Below are positions 1 to 11,272 of a DNA stretch of 64,000 nucleotides, piece by piece (position 1 is the first letter of the stretch; every line of letters starts with the position of its first letter). This DNA comes from Glandiceps talaboti (Eukaryota; Hemichordata; Enteropneusta; Spengelidae): NCBI RefSeq assembly GCF_964340395.1, contig NC_135566.1, forward strand, positions 15,359,001-15,423,000, read 5' to 3'. The notes beneath the pieces were generated by a model. That model saw only the letters and a program-made list of their open reading frames with translations. It did no database searches and was not told the origin of the DNA. A program made the position numbers and the translations under genes.

Positions 1-93
1 TATCTGGTGTTGCCTCTACATACATCAAATATAAAATCTCACGACTGACTTTTCCCCTCCCCTGTTATAAATGGATACTACTTTCAAACTTAC

Positions 94-3000
94 CCCTCCA
101 GCTGGAAATTCATCTCCTATCACTTCTTCATCTCCAGCATCCTTAGCAACTGTTGCCAAGGACTGTGACAAAGCAGATAATCTCTCTTCCGTATCTTCTG
201 TTTCTAGGCAATATGACTTGTCTTCATCTGTCCTCCCTGCACCTTCTGCTAATGCCAACTATAACAACAGATATATGACATCACTAACGCTAATAAAACT
301 AACTGGTCTATGTGAGAGATTGGCATTCTATTTCAAGACTTTTATCTTTAAAATAGAAATGAGTATTTTAAATTTTAATTTTAAAGTGCCATATTGATGA
401 GGACTGGGCATTTATTTTGGATTTTTAATTTATAAAACAATTTTATCATGGCTTCCTACTTGAAATATCAATGTGAAACTATGCCAAGTCCTTGTTTGTA
501 ACTCAATAAATTGCATGACAGTCACAAACCATTAGCGGTCCAAGTGCAACAAACCCACGGGCTTGCCTGATGAAAACGGGTGTCATAAAAGTTGTTTGCA
601 TCTCTAAAGCTGTTTGTAGTGTTACTTATAATAGCCTAATAAATTGATAACAACTGATATAAGACGGAGATAAGGTTTGCCTCAATTGCAGTCCATGCAG
701 ATGGCCGAATAGAGGTTTTACAGCTGTTTACTTGTGTTATATAAGAGCCCATCATCACATGTGTAAATATTGGTACTCTTTGATAACAAGTCCACTTGCT
801 TGGCTAATGGCTTGTCCCAGTAATGGTAAAAGATTAAATAGATGTGTACAATCTTAAAATTGTACAATAACAAACTTTTTACAAATTTTTAAACTTTTTT
901 GCAATGTATTGAGTTACAAACACAAGACTCTGTCAATGTTTTATGCCCACTTTCCATATAAGTTCAATTTCAGTTACAAACAAATTTCCAGTTCCCCTGG
1001 CAATTCATGTACATGCATCGAAGTCATACAACTGTTCTTATCAAACCATGAAATGAACTTGAATACAAGTCTCTGTACTTTCAACATGCTGTGTCAAGTG
1101 TTATTAATCCCTGTGTGTAGCAAGTTCTGTTTGTCAATGCTTGCCTGTCAGTTGTTGTACCAATATACAGGTGGTGACAGTGCATATGTAGACTCAAACT
1201 AGCAACAGGTTCATATTGTTGTACAATGCTGTGTTTAATACTCACCTTTGGAGGGTAGTGGAGATTCAGAGTATGATATAATCTAAAATTTATGAATCCC
1301 AATAATGTGACATAAAATCTAACAAATGTACCCATGACCTTGAAGTCAACATCGCCTGGATTCTGTGAATGGAAACAACAATGTCAATAGTTAAGAGCTA
1401 AGAGTGTGTTCTACAGTTGTAATTCAACATATATTTTCAGTGATCTTCCTAGACAAGGTAACAGAGCAGAAAAGTGCCATACATGAGTGACCAGTACCAG
1501 TTGCAGAAGGGCAAAACTGCCTTCCTGGTGGACAACCTGTCACTGCAGTAATAGTCATAGCCAGCCACAGGCAAGCAACAATGATTCTCTGGCAGACAAA
1601 CATGATTACAATATTTATTTTTCATTTTTTCTTCTTCTGTGAAGTGACTATGAGCATTGTCATGGATATATGGTGTTATATATAAATGATTTTATTATTA
1701 TATTATTATCACAACCGATACTATAGCTAGCAATAGGAGTCATCATTGCAATGATAAAGTTTTGAAATAGCTGTTATACTGTACATGTGCTCATGTACAT
1801 GTGTATATAATCACAGACAAATCTCTAGAAGACACACACAAAAAACTTACTTCATAACCAAACCGATGTGGTGTTATCCATGTCAGTGTTTGGCCCTGTA
1901 CCTCAGCTTGGTAGTATATGCCTTTAATTGATATAAACACCTGATGACAACAAATATGATAACAGTCAATGACAACATACCCATGTATCCAAACGGTCAA
2001 TAAAACATACACTTTACACGTATGGCTACTCAATGACGAAACTAATACGGTACTCCAGATAAGCTCATAAGTCTAGAAAGTCTCCATAATCATAGCCTGA
2101 ATAGACCATATTGAGCTTTATAGAGTTAAAATCTCAAAATATTGCAATCACACAAACTAGGATTAGTGTTATTTCATCAGTGAAGCTACAGGATTACATA
2201 CAAATCATTCTTTTTATTTCAGGACAAAATATGTCTTTAGCTCTGTCAGACATTTTGTTTTTCACAATTAAATATTCTGAGTGCAACACTATCCCAGAAT
2301 CCAATCGTGTGTCATTTCACTAGTGGATGTTTACTTCAGTGTAGCTTCGGCCAGAAGTCAAGTGCCAATTCTTATTGGGTTTTAAATTTTCGCCACTGTG
2401 ACATGACGTGATTAGCATCACCATGTGATTAGAACCAACTTAGAGGGTTGAGCTATATGATGTAAACATAATTACCATATTTAATCATCACTGCAGGAAA
2501 TCATAATCTAATTTTAGGTTTCAATAAACAGCCGCTTGCGAAATGTCAGGCATGGCAGGGGAAAAGCGAAGGCTCAAAATTCCCACACGACTGAATTATA
2601 GGCTAGTGCAGCACTGCCTTTTGCAGTGTGCACTCTAAACCAATTTGATGTGCCACTGATGCCCACAATTTTTAGCAACGACTCAAAATTTTGGTGTTTC
2701 CCTATCTCTTTCTGTGTGGTGACCGTAAGAAATGACAGTTTTTTCTCATTTTGACTCACAACAATAACATTTGGCTATCATTAGAGGGCACGTATACCAT
2801 TGGCAGCACAGTAAAACTAGGTTCAACGTCCACTTGGTAAATCATACACCCACCTTTCTGAGAGCCTTTGCTGCAATGATATAATGCATAAATTCTACAG
2901 TAAGTCTTCGGCATCTGTCTATCAACTCTACATCAACTCTTCCTGATGGAAATGTTGAAAACAGGAAACACATTGTCAATGGATCGTCCAAGTCTCGTAA

Positions 3001-5126
3001 AGCATCTATAAACGTTGGATACCTGTTAAAAAACAATCAAACATGGAGATCAAGTTTACAGTCTTTCCAAATGTTACACTCCAGTAGTTTCAACCCTGTT
3101 CTTTTTCAGGTACCAGTATTTTGTTGTAAGTAGGGGAATTCTAGGTTGTCAATAAAATTATAGTCAAAGGTATGGAAATCTATGATAATCTTAATGTTTT
3201 TCCCCTTCTGTTACTGAGAGGTACTACTAGACAAAAACAGTGTGTCATACTTTGAATATAAATGTAAAAATAAAGTTCACCTATCAAAAGTGACTCTGTC
3301 ACAGCTCCCCTCTCCTCCCCACATTTTTACTATACCGTAATCCACCCCTCACCCCCCACCCCTACCACAAAAAATTCAATTTTCAGAGACGGTATATATA
3401 AGGAACAACAAAGAACATCAAATCAAACTCTGCATGTTACTTTGGGATAGATGTACAGCTGGTCTTCTACCTTATTGAAGATATGGAATGAGATGAATAG
3501 CTATAACCAACAACAGGCAAGCAGTAACAACCAGAACTTGTTACAAACTGGGAATGTAAACAACTGAATTGGAGTTAATAACACTTGATATAGTATGGTG
3601 GAAGTACACTTGCATTACATCATTTTAGAACATGGCCTTTTTACATAATAGTTCACATTCACAAACAAAGTTCAGTTCTCTTGGCATTTCACGTAAAGAG
3701 GCCATAAAACTGTTTGTATCATACCAGAAGTGTTATACAAGTCTCTATACTTCCAAATGTCATTAATCAAATACGTTCCCTCTTTGTCACCACTTTCTCT
3801 TGTTAATGCTTGCATGTCACTGGTTGTACATTTACTCAGTTGACTGTAATCCTTACCTCTCTTTCACAATATGATCTAGTCTGTACACTGGTTTGTTTCT
3901 TCTCAGTCTGTCTGCAGCCCCATATTCTTCTTTTCCAAAAGCTTTTGAAAGTTTCCGAATAAAAACCTGTAAAAGCACAATCACATATGACTCAAGTTTA
4001 CTGGTAAGAACTACAAGGAGTAATATTTTTACAGCCAGATATGGGTTTTATGGACTGAGGTTGTACAGTGGAAGGGCCTGAGTTTAGGAGGTAAGCAGTA
4101 CTACTGAAGTCTGCAAAACCCATATCTGGTTGTAAAGGTTTTATCTTATATCCCATGTAGTGGCACGGAAACATCATCCAGTTCTTACTCTTTCTATTGA
4201 CATCACATACAACAAGATTCATATAAGGTGTGCTGCTTGTATCAACTGCTTAAACTAAAGGGAGGAACGCACAATGTCACACAAGCTCAATAAAAGAACT
4301 TCATAGTTTGTTTAGGCCAAAACTCTCCCCCCCAACCCCCACCCCATTAAATGAACATTTATTAGTGTACATTGACACTTTATATATGATGTAAATCATG
4401 AAAATCGTAGTGGTCACCCAGTATGATCTATGAAATTAGCAGTAATTAATCAACTTATCAACATCTCAATAGTAACTCATCGTCACAGTTGATAACTTGA
4501 AGGTGTGAATGTTTTCTAAATTTGTGTTGGTAAGGTAAGAAGTGCAAAAAATGAAGTTCAGCAATCGCATTGATGTCAGAACCTGCCCCCCCCCCCCCCA
4601 TTGGTCATTGAGCTTATGAGATATGGTGTGATCGTCCCTAAGTACATATCCAATGTTACCAGTGTTATGTACTTACCTTAAAATCTCTGAATTTCTGTAT
4701 GATAGGTTCATGTGCCAAGAATTGTATGTCTTTGACTCTGTAGAATGTACGACTAGCTGTACTGCCCTTGTTGGCCTTTTTACGATGTCTTGGTTCAACT
4801 GGATAGATACCTTTTAGAATACATAATCTCCTGCAATTAATTTGTAAGAAAAGTCTGAGTTAGGGTGATGTACATTTATATAAAAGTTATAACCATTACC
4901 CAACCTCACTAATTATGCTGGATACACAAATAATCAATAATTATGTTGGATACACAAATAATAAAATACATTACACATATAGCCTTAGGTAAGTATTGTT
5001 TTTTCTCAGATGCAGTGTTCCGTAAATGTATTCAGACAAAGTGATATAAACAAAATGTAGTGATATCCACATATTCATAATATTAACTGCACTTCAAGAG
5101 TTATGTCTATACCAACTGGATCTCAA

Positions 5127-5171
<45 letters not shown>

Positions 5172-6257
5172 CAAGGGAAGTTTCATCAAGAATCAATGAT
5201 GCAGATGTATATATTAAAGTAAAACAAAATGCCTAGAGTGGAGTTCATGCTCAGCTATTCTATAAAAGGACAGTATTGACTCCAGGCATGATAACTTTAA
5301 GACTACTCATAATAACTCTAGATTCAAACTGCCAATCTAGATACACTGTAAAAACTTACCTGAAGTCAGCTAAGGAAAGTTGAAGTTTTCTGATAGATTG
5401 GTTCCTGGTTATAAATGAAGTGGCCGCACCACTTGTAAACTGTTGAGACAAGAGAGAGGAAAATACATCACATACAGTACATATAGTACATTCATACATG
5501 CATTCATACATACATACATACATACCTACATACATACATACATACATACCTACATACATACATACATACATACCTACATACATACATACACACATACATA
5601 CATACATACCTACATACATACATACATACACACATACATACATACATACATACATACATACATACATACCTACATACATACATGCATACATACATACATA
5701 CATACATACATACATACATACATACATACATTCATTCATACAATGATACATACAGTGCACACATACATACAGTACACATACATACATACATACATACATA
5801 CATACATACATACATACATACATACATACATACATACATACACACACATACATACATACATACATACATACATACATACATACATCCATACATACATACA
5901 TACATACATACATACATTCATTCATTAAAATGCTATTGTCAATGGGTGTTTCTAGCATTTAACAGTTATAGATTGTTCACATTTGTCTAGTTGTTCAAGA
6001 TTAATAAACGTCTATCTGTTATTCTAGGTATGGCTATGATAGCCCGTGTTACATTTACGGTTGGGTTACCGGTTGGCACTCAATGAAGAATGGCATGGTG
6101 CGATCTCGATCACGAAGAAAGCTCGGAGATTAATGTCTCACTGCACATACGTATGAATTGACTGCGTTCTAGCCTATACATTTCATCTAAAGATTAGTAT
6201 TTACCGACTGACACATTACTAAATATCTTATTTTACCTTTTTCTTCTCTTTACCCAT
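94..6257 (-). CDS. PES1: Pescadillo homolog, first 8 coding exons (3' part outside window)
   Basis: Exons in coding order are 6257-6237, 5439-5360, 4830-4677, 3966-3857, 3022-2854, 1940-1851, 1362-1246 and 258-94. All have GT-AG borders and compatible phases, and together give 302 residues. The start is ATG at 6257 (MGKEKKK). Recognisable family stretches are [76 protein letters not shown] and [20 protein letters not shown], which cover the Pescadillo N-terminal domain in order. Exon 8 enters the acidic linker (DEFPAGG). The BRCT domain and basic tail of the family (about 590 residues in human) would lie left of position 1. In other animals PES1 forms the PeBoW complex with BOP1 and WDR12 in the nucleolus and is needed for 28S/5.8S rRNA processing and 60S assembly. 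Intron 1 carries a large CATA repeat. The gene looks intact as far as it is visible. Identification is by residue patterns, not a database search. Confidence 0.95.
860..1240. repeat. Dispersed repeat in PES1 intron 7, relative at about 3650-3830
   Basis: Shared strings in the same order are TACAAGTCTCT, CAAGTTCTGTTTGTCAATGC (here) against TTGTTAATGCTTGC (there), and GTTGTAC. Both also start near a CAAACA-rich segment. It is diverged and of unknown family. Confidence 0.4.
4028..4135. repeat. Small foldback in PES1 intron 3
   Basis: TTTTTACAGCCAGATATGGG is mirrored by AACCCATATCTGGTTGTAAA about 80 bp later. This resembles a short MITE remnant. Confidence 0.5.
4245..4640. repeat. Dispersed repeat in PES1 intron 3 (relative of 51905-52330)
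   Basis: It contains GTCACACAAGCTCAATAAA near 4274 and a poly-C run near 4587. Its middle (ATCAACTTATCAACATCTCA) is the inverted form of the sequence near 52075-52095. It is non-coding. Confidence 0.5.
5129..5168. repeat. (GT)n microsatellite
   Basis: About 20 uninterrupted GT units in PES1 intron 2. Confidence 0.9.
5497..5925. repeat. (CATA)n microsatellite, about 430 bp
   Basis: Mostly CATA, with interspersed CCTA, CACA and TTCA variants, in PES1 intron 1. It creates long open frames on both strands that are not genes. Confidence 0.95.
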
Positions 6258-6608
6258 GCTTTCACATCTGCGACAAACACATGTGGACGTGGCCTCGTTT
6301 TCAGTACATGAAGGGTGTCGTCACTTCGGAAGAAACTATTATTTGTAAACGCTAAAAGAAGGGGTGCTAAGGTTATTCACTACCGAAAGTTATGAGGGCA
6401 ATCGTAATGGGAAAGTATACCACAGAGTTTGAAATCCGTATTACATTCATTTAAATGGTCACATTTGTCTAGTAATATTCCAAAGCAGATATCACAATTT
6501 AATATTCCCTCGCCAATTAACTACGCGCTCGCATTATTTTCCTAAATGGTATACTCCAAAAGTGAACAATGACCTTTAAAACTTTCAGCTCAAAGGCCAA
6601 TAAGAACC
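6258..6608. promoter_or_regulatory. Head-to-head PES1 / GUSB1 intergenic region, probable bidirectional promoter
   Basis: Only 351 bp separate the PES1 ATG (minus) from the GUSB1 ATG (plus). Both 5' untranslated regions and both promoters must fit here unless untranslated upstream exons exist. There is a CCAAT on the plus strand just before the GUSB1 start (within 6596-6602), and the GUSB1 ATG is in a strong context (ACCATGG). No TATA box stands out. The upstream regions of GUSB copies 2 and 3 are unrelated to this one, so copy 1 is likely regulated differently. The promoter role is inferred from position only. Confidence 0.5.
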
Positions 6609-9015
6609 ATGGCGGTGTCCTCAAAAAGTTTAATTTCTCCCAAATGTGTGATTTTACTCAGTTTGTGCCTTCTACAATTGTGCAATGGTGTCATTAAAGG
6701 TGGAATGCTGTTCCCAAGAGACACAGAATCAAGAGAGACCAAAGATTTAAGCGGAATTTGGAATTTCAGAGCAGATAAATCACCCAATCGAAATGCTGGA
6801 TTTGAGCAGCAGTGGTACAAACGACCATTAGCACAGGTAAAATATAGCTATTTAATTGAGTTGTATGTATGTATGTATGTACGTACGTACGTACGTACGT
6901 ACGTACGTACGTACGTATGTATGTATGTATGTATGTATGTATGTATGTATGTATGTATGTATGTATGTATGTATGTATGTATGTATGTATGTATGTATGT
7001 ATGTATGTATGTATGTATGTTTGTATGTTTGTTTGTTTGTTTGTTTGTTTGTTTGTTTGTTTGTTTGTTGTCCGTTTTCCTTCTCAAAGGCATATTAAGC
7101 TGGGACTGTGTAGACAGTATTATTATTGAAAAGAGAGAAAGAGAGAGCAAATGCAAAATCTAGCTAGTTCATTAACAGTTCAAGAGCAGTATGTAACTTT
7201 TTAACAAACAGATAGGAATATTTTTTACCCAGTAAATAAGTTTATTGCCAACTTTCTAAAGGCTTTGACAAATATATCTGAAAAAAAATAAATTTCTTTT
7301 GTACATTCATATTTTCAAATTAAAACTTTGCATACAAAATGCATTGAAATTATATTTTTTTGTTTTCCATCAGTCTGGTGCTGTGATTGACATGCCAGTA
7401 CCTTCCAGCTACAATGATGTCACACAAGATAAATCATTACGTGATTTTGTTGGTTGGGTTTGGTACGACAGACAGTTTTATCCTCCATTTTCCTGGCAGA
7501 ATCTAAAGCAGAGAGTTGTACTGAGATTTGAAAGTGCTCATTACTATACTACGGTGGTAAGTTGGTAGAATTTTGTTTGTCAAATACGTGAGTGTATTTG
7601 AAGCATCTTTTTTAACCCTTTAAATTTCAGAAAATAAATTGTGCAAGGTGGGGTGGGGGAACACTGATAAACTTATATATAGGGAGATTAGATGTGTCCT
7701 AGGATGTGTCCAAACAAAAGAGAATTTCTGTTTGGGGGATCATTTAGACAACAACAAATTTTGAAGCTATTCTCATCCCAATGATCAGAGAGACATTTCC
7801 CACATCCAAGCCGTGATGATCTAGCTTGTTCATTTGTTCAGTAGTACAAGTATCAGTAACATGAAACCATTTAGACTACTAGTACCAATGGAAATACTAA
7901 CAAGATGTCAATGGACATTCAGAATAAATCTTGATCCTCAACAGTTTGATTATGAGAAGAAATTGTTACTGTCAACATATAATATATTTATTTGCCGACA
8001 GTGGTTGAATGGTGAAGAGGTCATGATCCATGATGGAGGTCATTTACCATTTGAGGTTGAAATCAGTGCTAAACTATTGTATGGTGAAAGTAATAGAATC
8101 ACAGCAGCTGTCAATAACACCTTATCACCACATACACTACCACCTGGTACTATTGAATATAAAACAGATAAAAACAAGTAAGCGTGCAAATTTATAGTCT
8201 ATAGTGCAGTTCCTCGTCTTTTAACGTCCAAACTAACAAATTTAGTACAACAAAGAGCTTGTTTTGTTAATAAAATAATAATTTTGTGGTGGCGACATCC
8301 ACCTGGTTACTTTGTTAATATTCAAATGTTGTCTTCTAGATAACATCCACCTGGTTATGTTGTTAATATTGTAATTTTATCTCCAAATATCCACCTGGTT
8401 ATTGTGTTAATATTCTAATTTTGTTTTCTAGATATCCACCTGGTTATTTTGTACAGAATCTTCAAATGGATTTCTTTAACTATGCTGGAATACACCGACC
8501 AGTAAAACTATACACTACACCATCGGTATACATTGATGATATCACCATGGTAACAGACATCTCAACAACAACAGGTACAATGTACTTGATTACAAACTGA
8601 TACTTATCAGTCAATGAAGACAGAGTGTACACATGCTTCAGAGTAAACATACAAGGATAATGTAATAAGTTTTTTAAATTTATTTTTTCAATATTTTGAA
8701 TGAATACTTAGATTTCTGTTGATTCTGAATTATTTCTGACTTTGCTTCAGGCCTTGTGAACTACCAGGTTGTGGTTGGTGGTGGTGGGCAAACCAATGTT
8801 TCATCACAGGTTGATCTCTATGATAAAGATGGTAACAATGTGTCCAGTCAGAAAGACAAACTTCAAGGTCTACTGTCAGTGTCTAATGCACATTTCTGGT
8901 GGCCTTACACTATGAGTAATGATTCTGCATATCTATATACACTTAAGGTAAGTTGAACTTTTTATGGAGGGACCTATATTTATTTCTTTTCTCTGGTGGT
9001 AATGGTGTGGTGTGG

Positions 9016-9046
<31 letters not shown>

Positions 9047-11237
9047 GGTGGTGGTGATGATGATGGTGATGATGATGATGATGACGACGACGACAACGAT
9101 GATGACGACGACGACAACGACGACGACAATGACACCGATGACAACGATGACGATGACGGCGATGGTGGCAGCGGCAGCTGCAGTGGTGACGATGAGGATG
9201 ATGACAATGACTGTGTTGACTATCATGATGGCACCGACAACATTGGCGATGATGATGACAGCGTCAGTGATAATGTTGATGGTTATGACAATGATGATGA
9301 TATTCAAAGTCAACAACGATGTGACTTACAATGCCCATAATTACGATAATGGTTTTTTGTTACTTACATCTAAATGTTTTGTGTATGCTTTGCAGGTTTC
9401 CATCACATCTGGTAGTGGAAGTGATATCTATCGTTTACCTATTGGTATCAGAACTGTGAAAACTACCAACACTCAACTGTTAATTAATGACAAACCATTC
9501 TACTGTCATGGAGTGGCCAAACATGAAGATGCTGATGTAAGTACAAAATAACAAAAAGATTTAGTTTCATTATTTCAGAGTCAAAATCACTACAGATACT
9601 GGACATCAAACACAATTGTTCCACATGTTCAAAGTGCAAATGTTTTAAACCTGCGCTAGCTGCAACTGCACTAGCTGCATGATTTCGCCGAAGATATATT
9701 GAGTAAGAATTAGTCAGTTACTTCGAAAAAGACATCATGATCGTCTTTGGGGATGTTGATTCTTGGTTGCAGACCCAAACATCAATTTTGATTTTATTTA
9801 TTGTGTATACAGCTACAAAAATATGTTTATCCACAGGCAGTGATGCACGTCATACAATATTATGAGTAAGTTACGCACTCAGTGTACCTAACAAAACATT
9901 TTCCAAAAAATGTTCCCATTGCAGCAAGTTCAGTTTTAAAATGAAAACACCAAGAAGGATAATTTGTATTAAAACTAAGCTCAAAGACAGGAAAGATTAT
10001 AAGAGAAGTGCCTAATATGTGAAGATTTTTGTGTAAGTCTAAAAAAGAAGTTTCACAAATTTGTAAAAATTAGACACCTTTGAAAGACTGAAAAACATTG
10101 AATTTTTCTTTGTGTCAGTAGATCCGTGGTAAAGGAGTAGACTTGCCATTGATAACTAAAGATTTTAGTTTGATGAAATGGTTGGGTGCTAACTGTTTCC
10201 GCACCAGTCATTATCCGTATGCTGATGAAATCCTGGATATGGCTGACAGACAGGGAATAGTTGTCATTGATGAATGTCCAGGTGTTGGAATTCAAAAGTA
10301 AGTATCTCCTCAGATATTTTCACTCACTCTTTTTTTAGGTTTATGTGTTCAGCGAAATTATAGTAAACTTCCAAGATTACTTTTCATAGTCAGAAAAGGA
10401 CCATGACAACTTTGGTAGCCTGTGTCACTCGGTAGCGACTGAATGGTCTTTGAAGAAATTTGATGTGCGCCCTCTGGAGGCCACAGAGATATTTTTTTGT
10501 TGCCAGTACTTTGACTGTGGTATCATAGACCCTCCACCCAGGGTGGAGGGTCTATGGTGGTATATAAAACTATGTTGATGTTGATCATGAACTGTTTCCA
10601 TCAGTTTTAGAAGGCCAGATAAGCTACACTTACTCTTCTGTGTTTCTTTTTTAAACTACCAGTAGTATTACAGAATAAAAATGGCTTGAAAAAACAATTG
10701 TTTTTGTAAACTACAAAATTTTCCATTCTTGTTTCTTCTTGATAGTCCAATAAATTTTGCTAACAAGTCACTTGTTCACCATCTGGAAGTTATGGAAGAG
10801 TTAGTTAGAAGAGATAAAAACAGACCAGCGGTTATCATGTGGTCTGTGGCCAATGAACCATCTTCAGAGTTTCCACAGGCCAGAGATTATTTCAAGTAAG
10901 TAAGTATGTAAGTATGTAAGTAAGTAAATAGTAAGTAAGTAAATAGTAAGTATAAGTAAGTAAATATAAGTAAGTCAGTCACTATTAAGTACGTATTTAC
11001 GTATGTATGTATGTATGTATGTATGTATGTATGTATGTATGTATGTATGTATGTATGTATGTATGTATGTATGTATGTATGGATGGATGGATGGATGGAT
11101 GGATGGATGGATGGATGGATGTAGGTATGTATGTATGTATGTATGTATGTATGTATGTATGTATGTATGTATGTATGGATGGATGGATGGATGGATGGAT
11201 GGATGGATGTATGTATGTATGTATGTATGTATGTATG

Positions 11238-11272
<35 letters not shown>

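Noticed and set aside
5356-5990. Several open frames of MYVCMYVC or HTYIHTYI type on both strands
   Set aside because: They are translations of the CATA/ATGT microsatellite. The repeat has no stop in some frames. Only 5439-5360 at one edge is real PES1 exon.
8996-9551. Open frames of poly-Asp, poly-Met/Thr or poly-Ser type
   Set aside because: They come from the GAT repeat in GUSB1 intron 5. The real exon starts at 9396 in another context.
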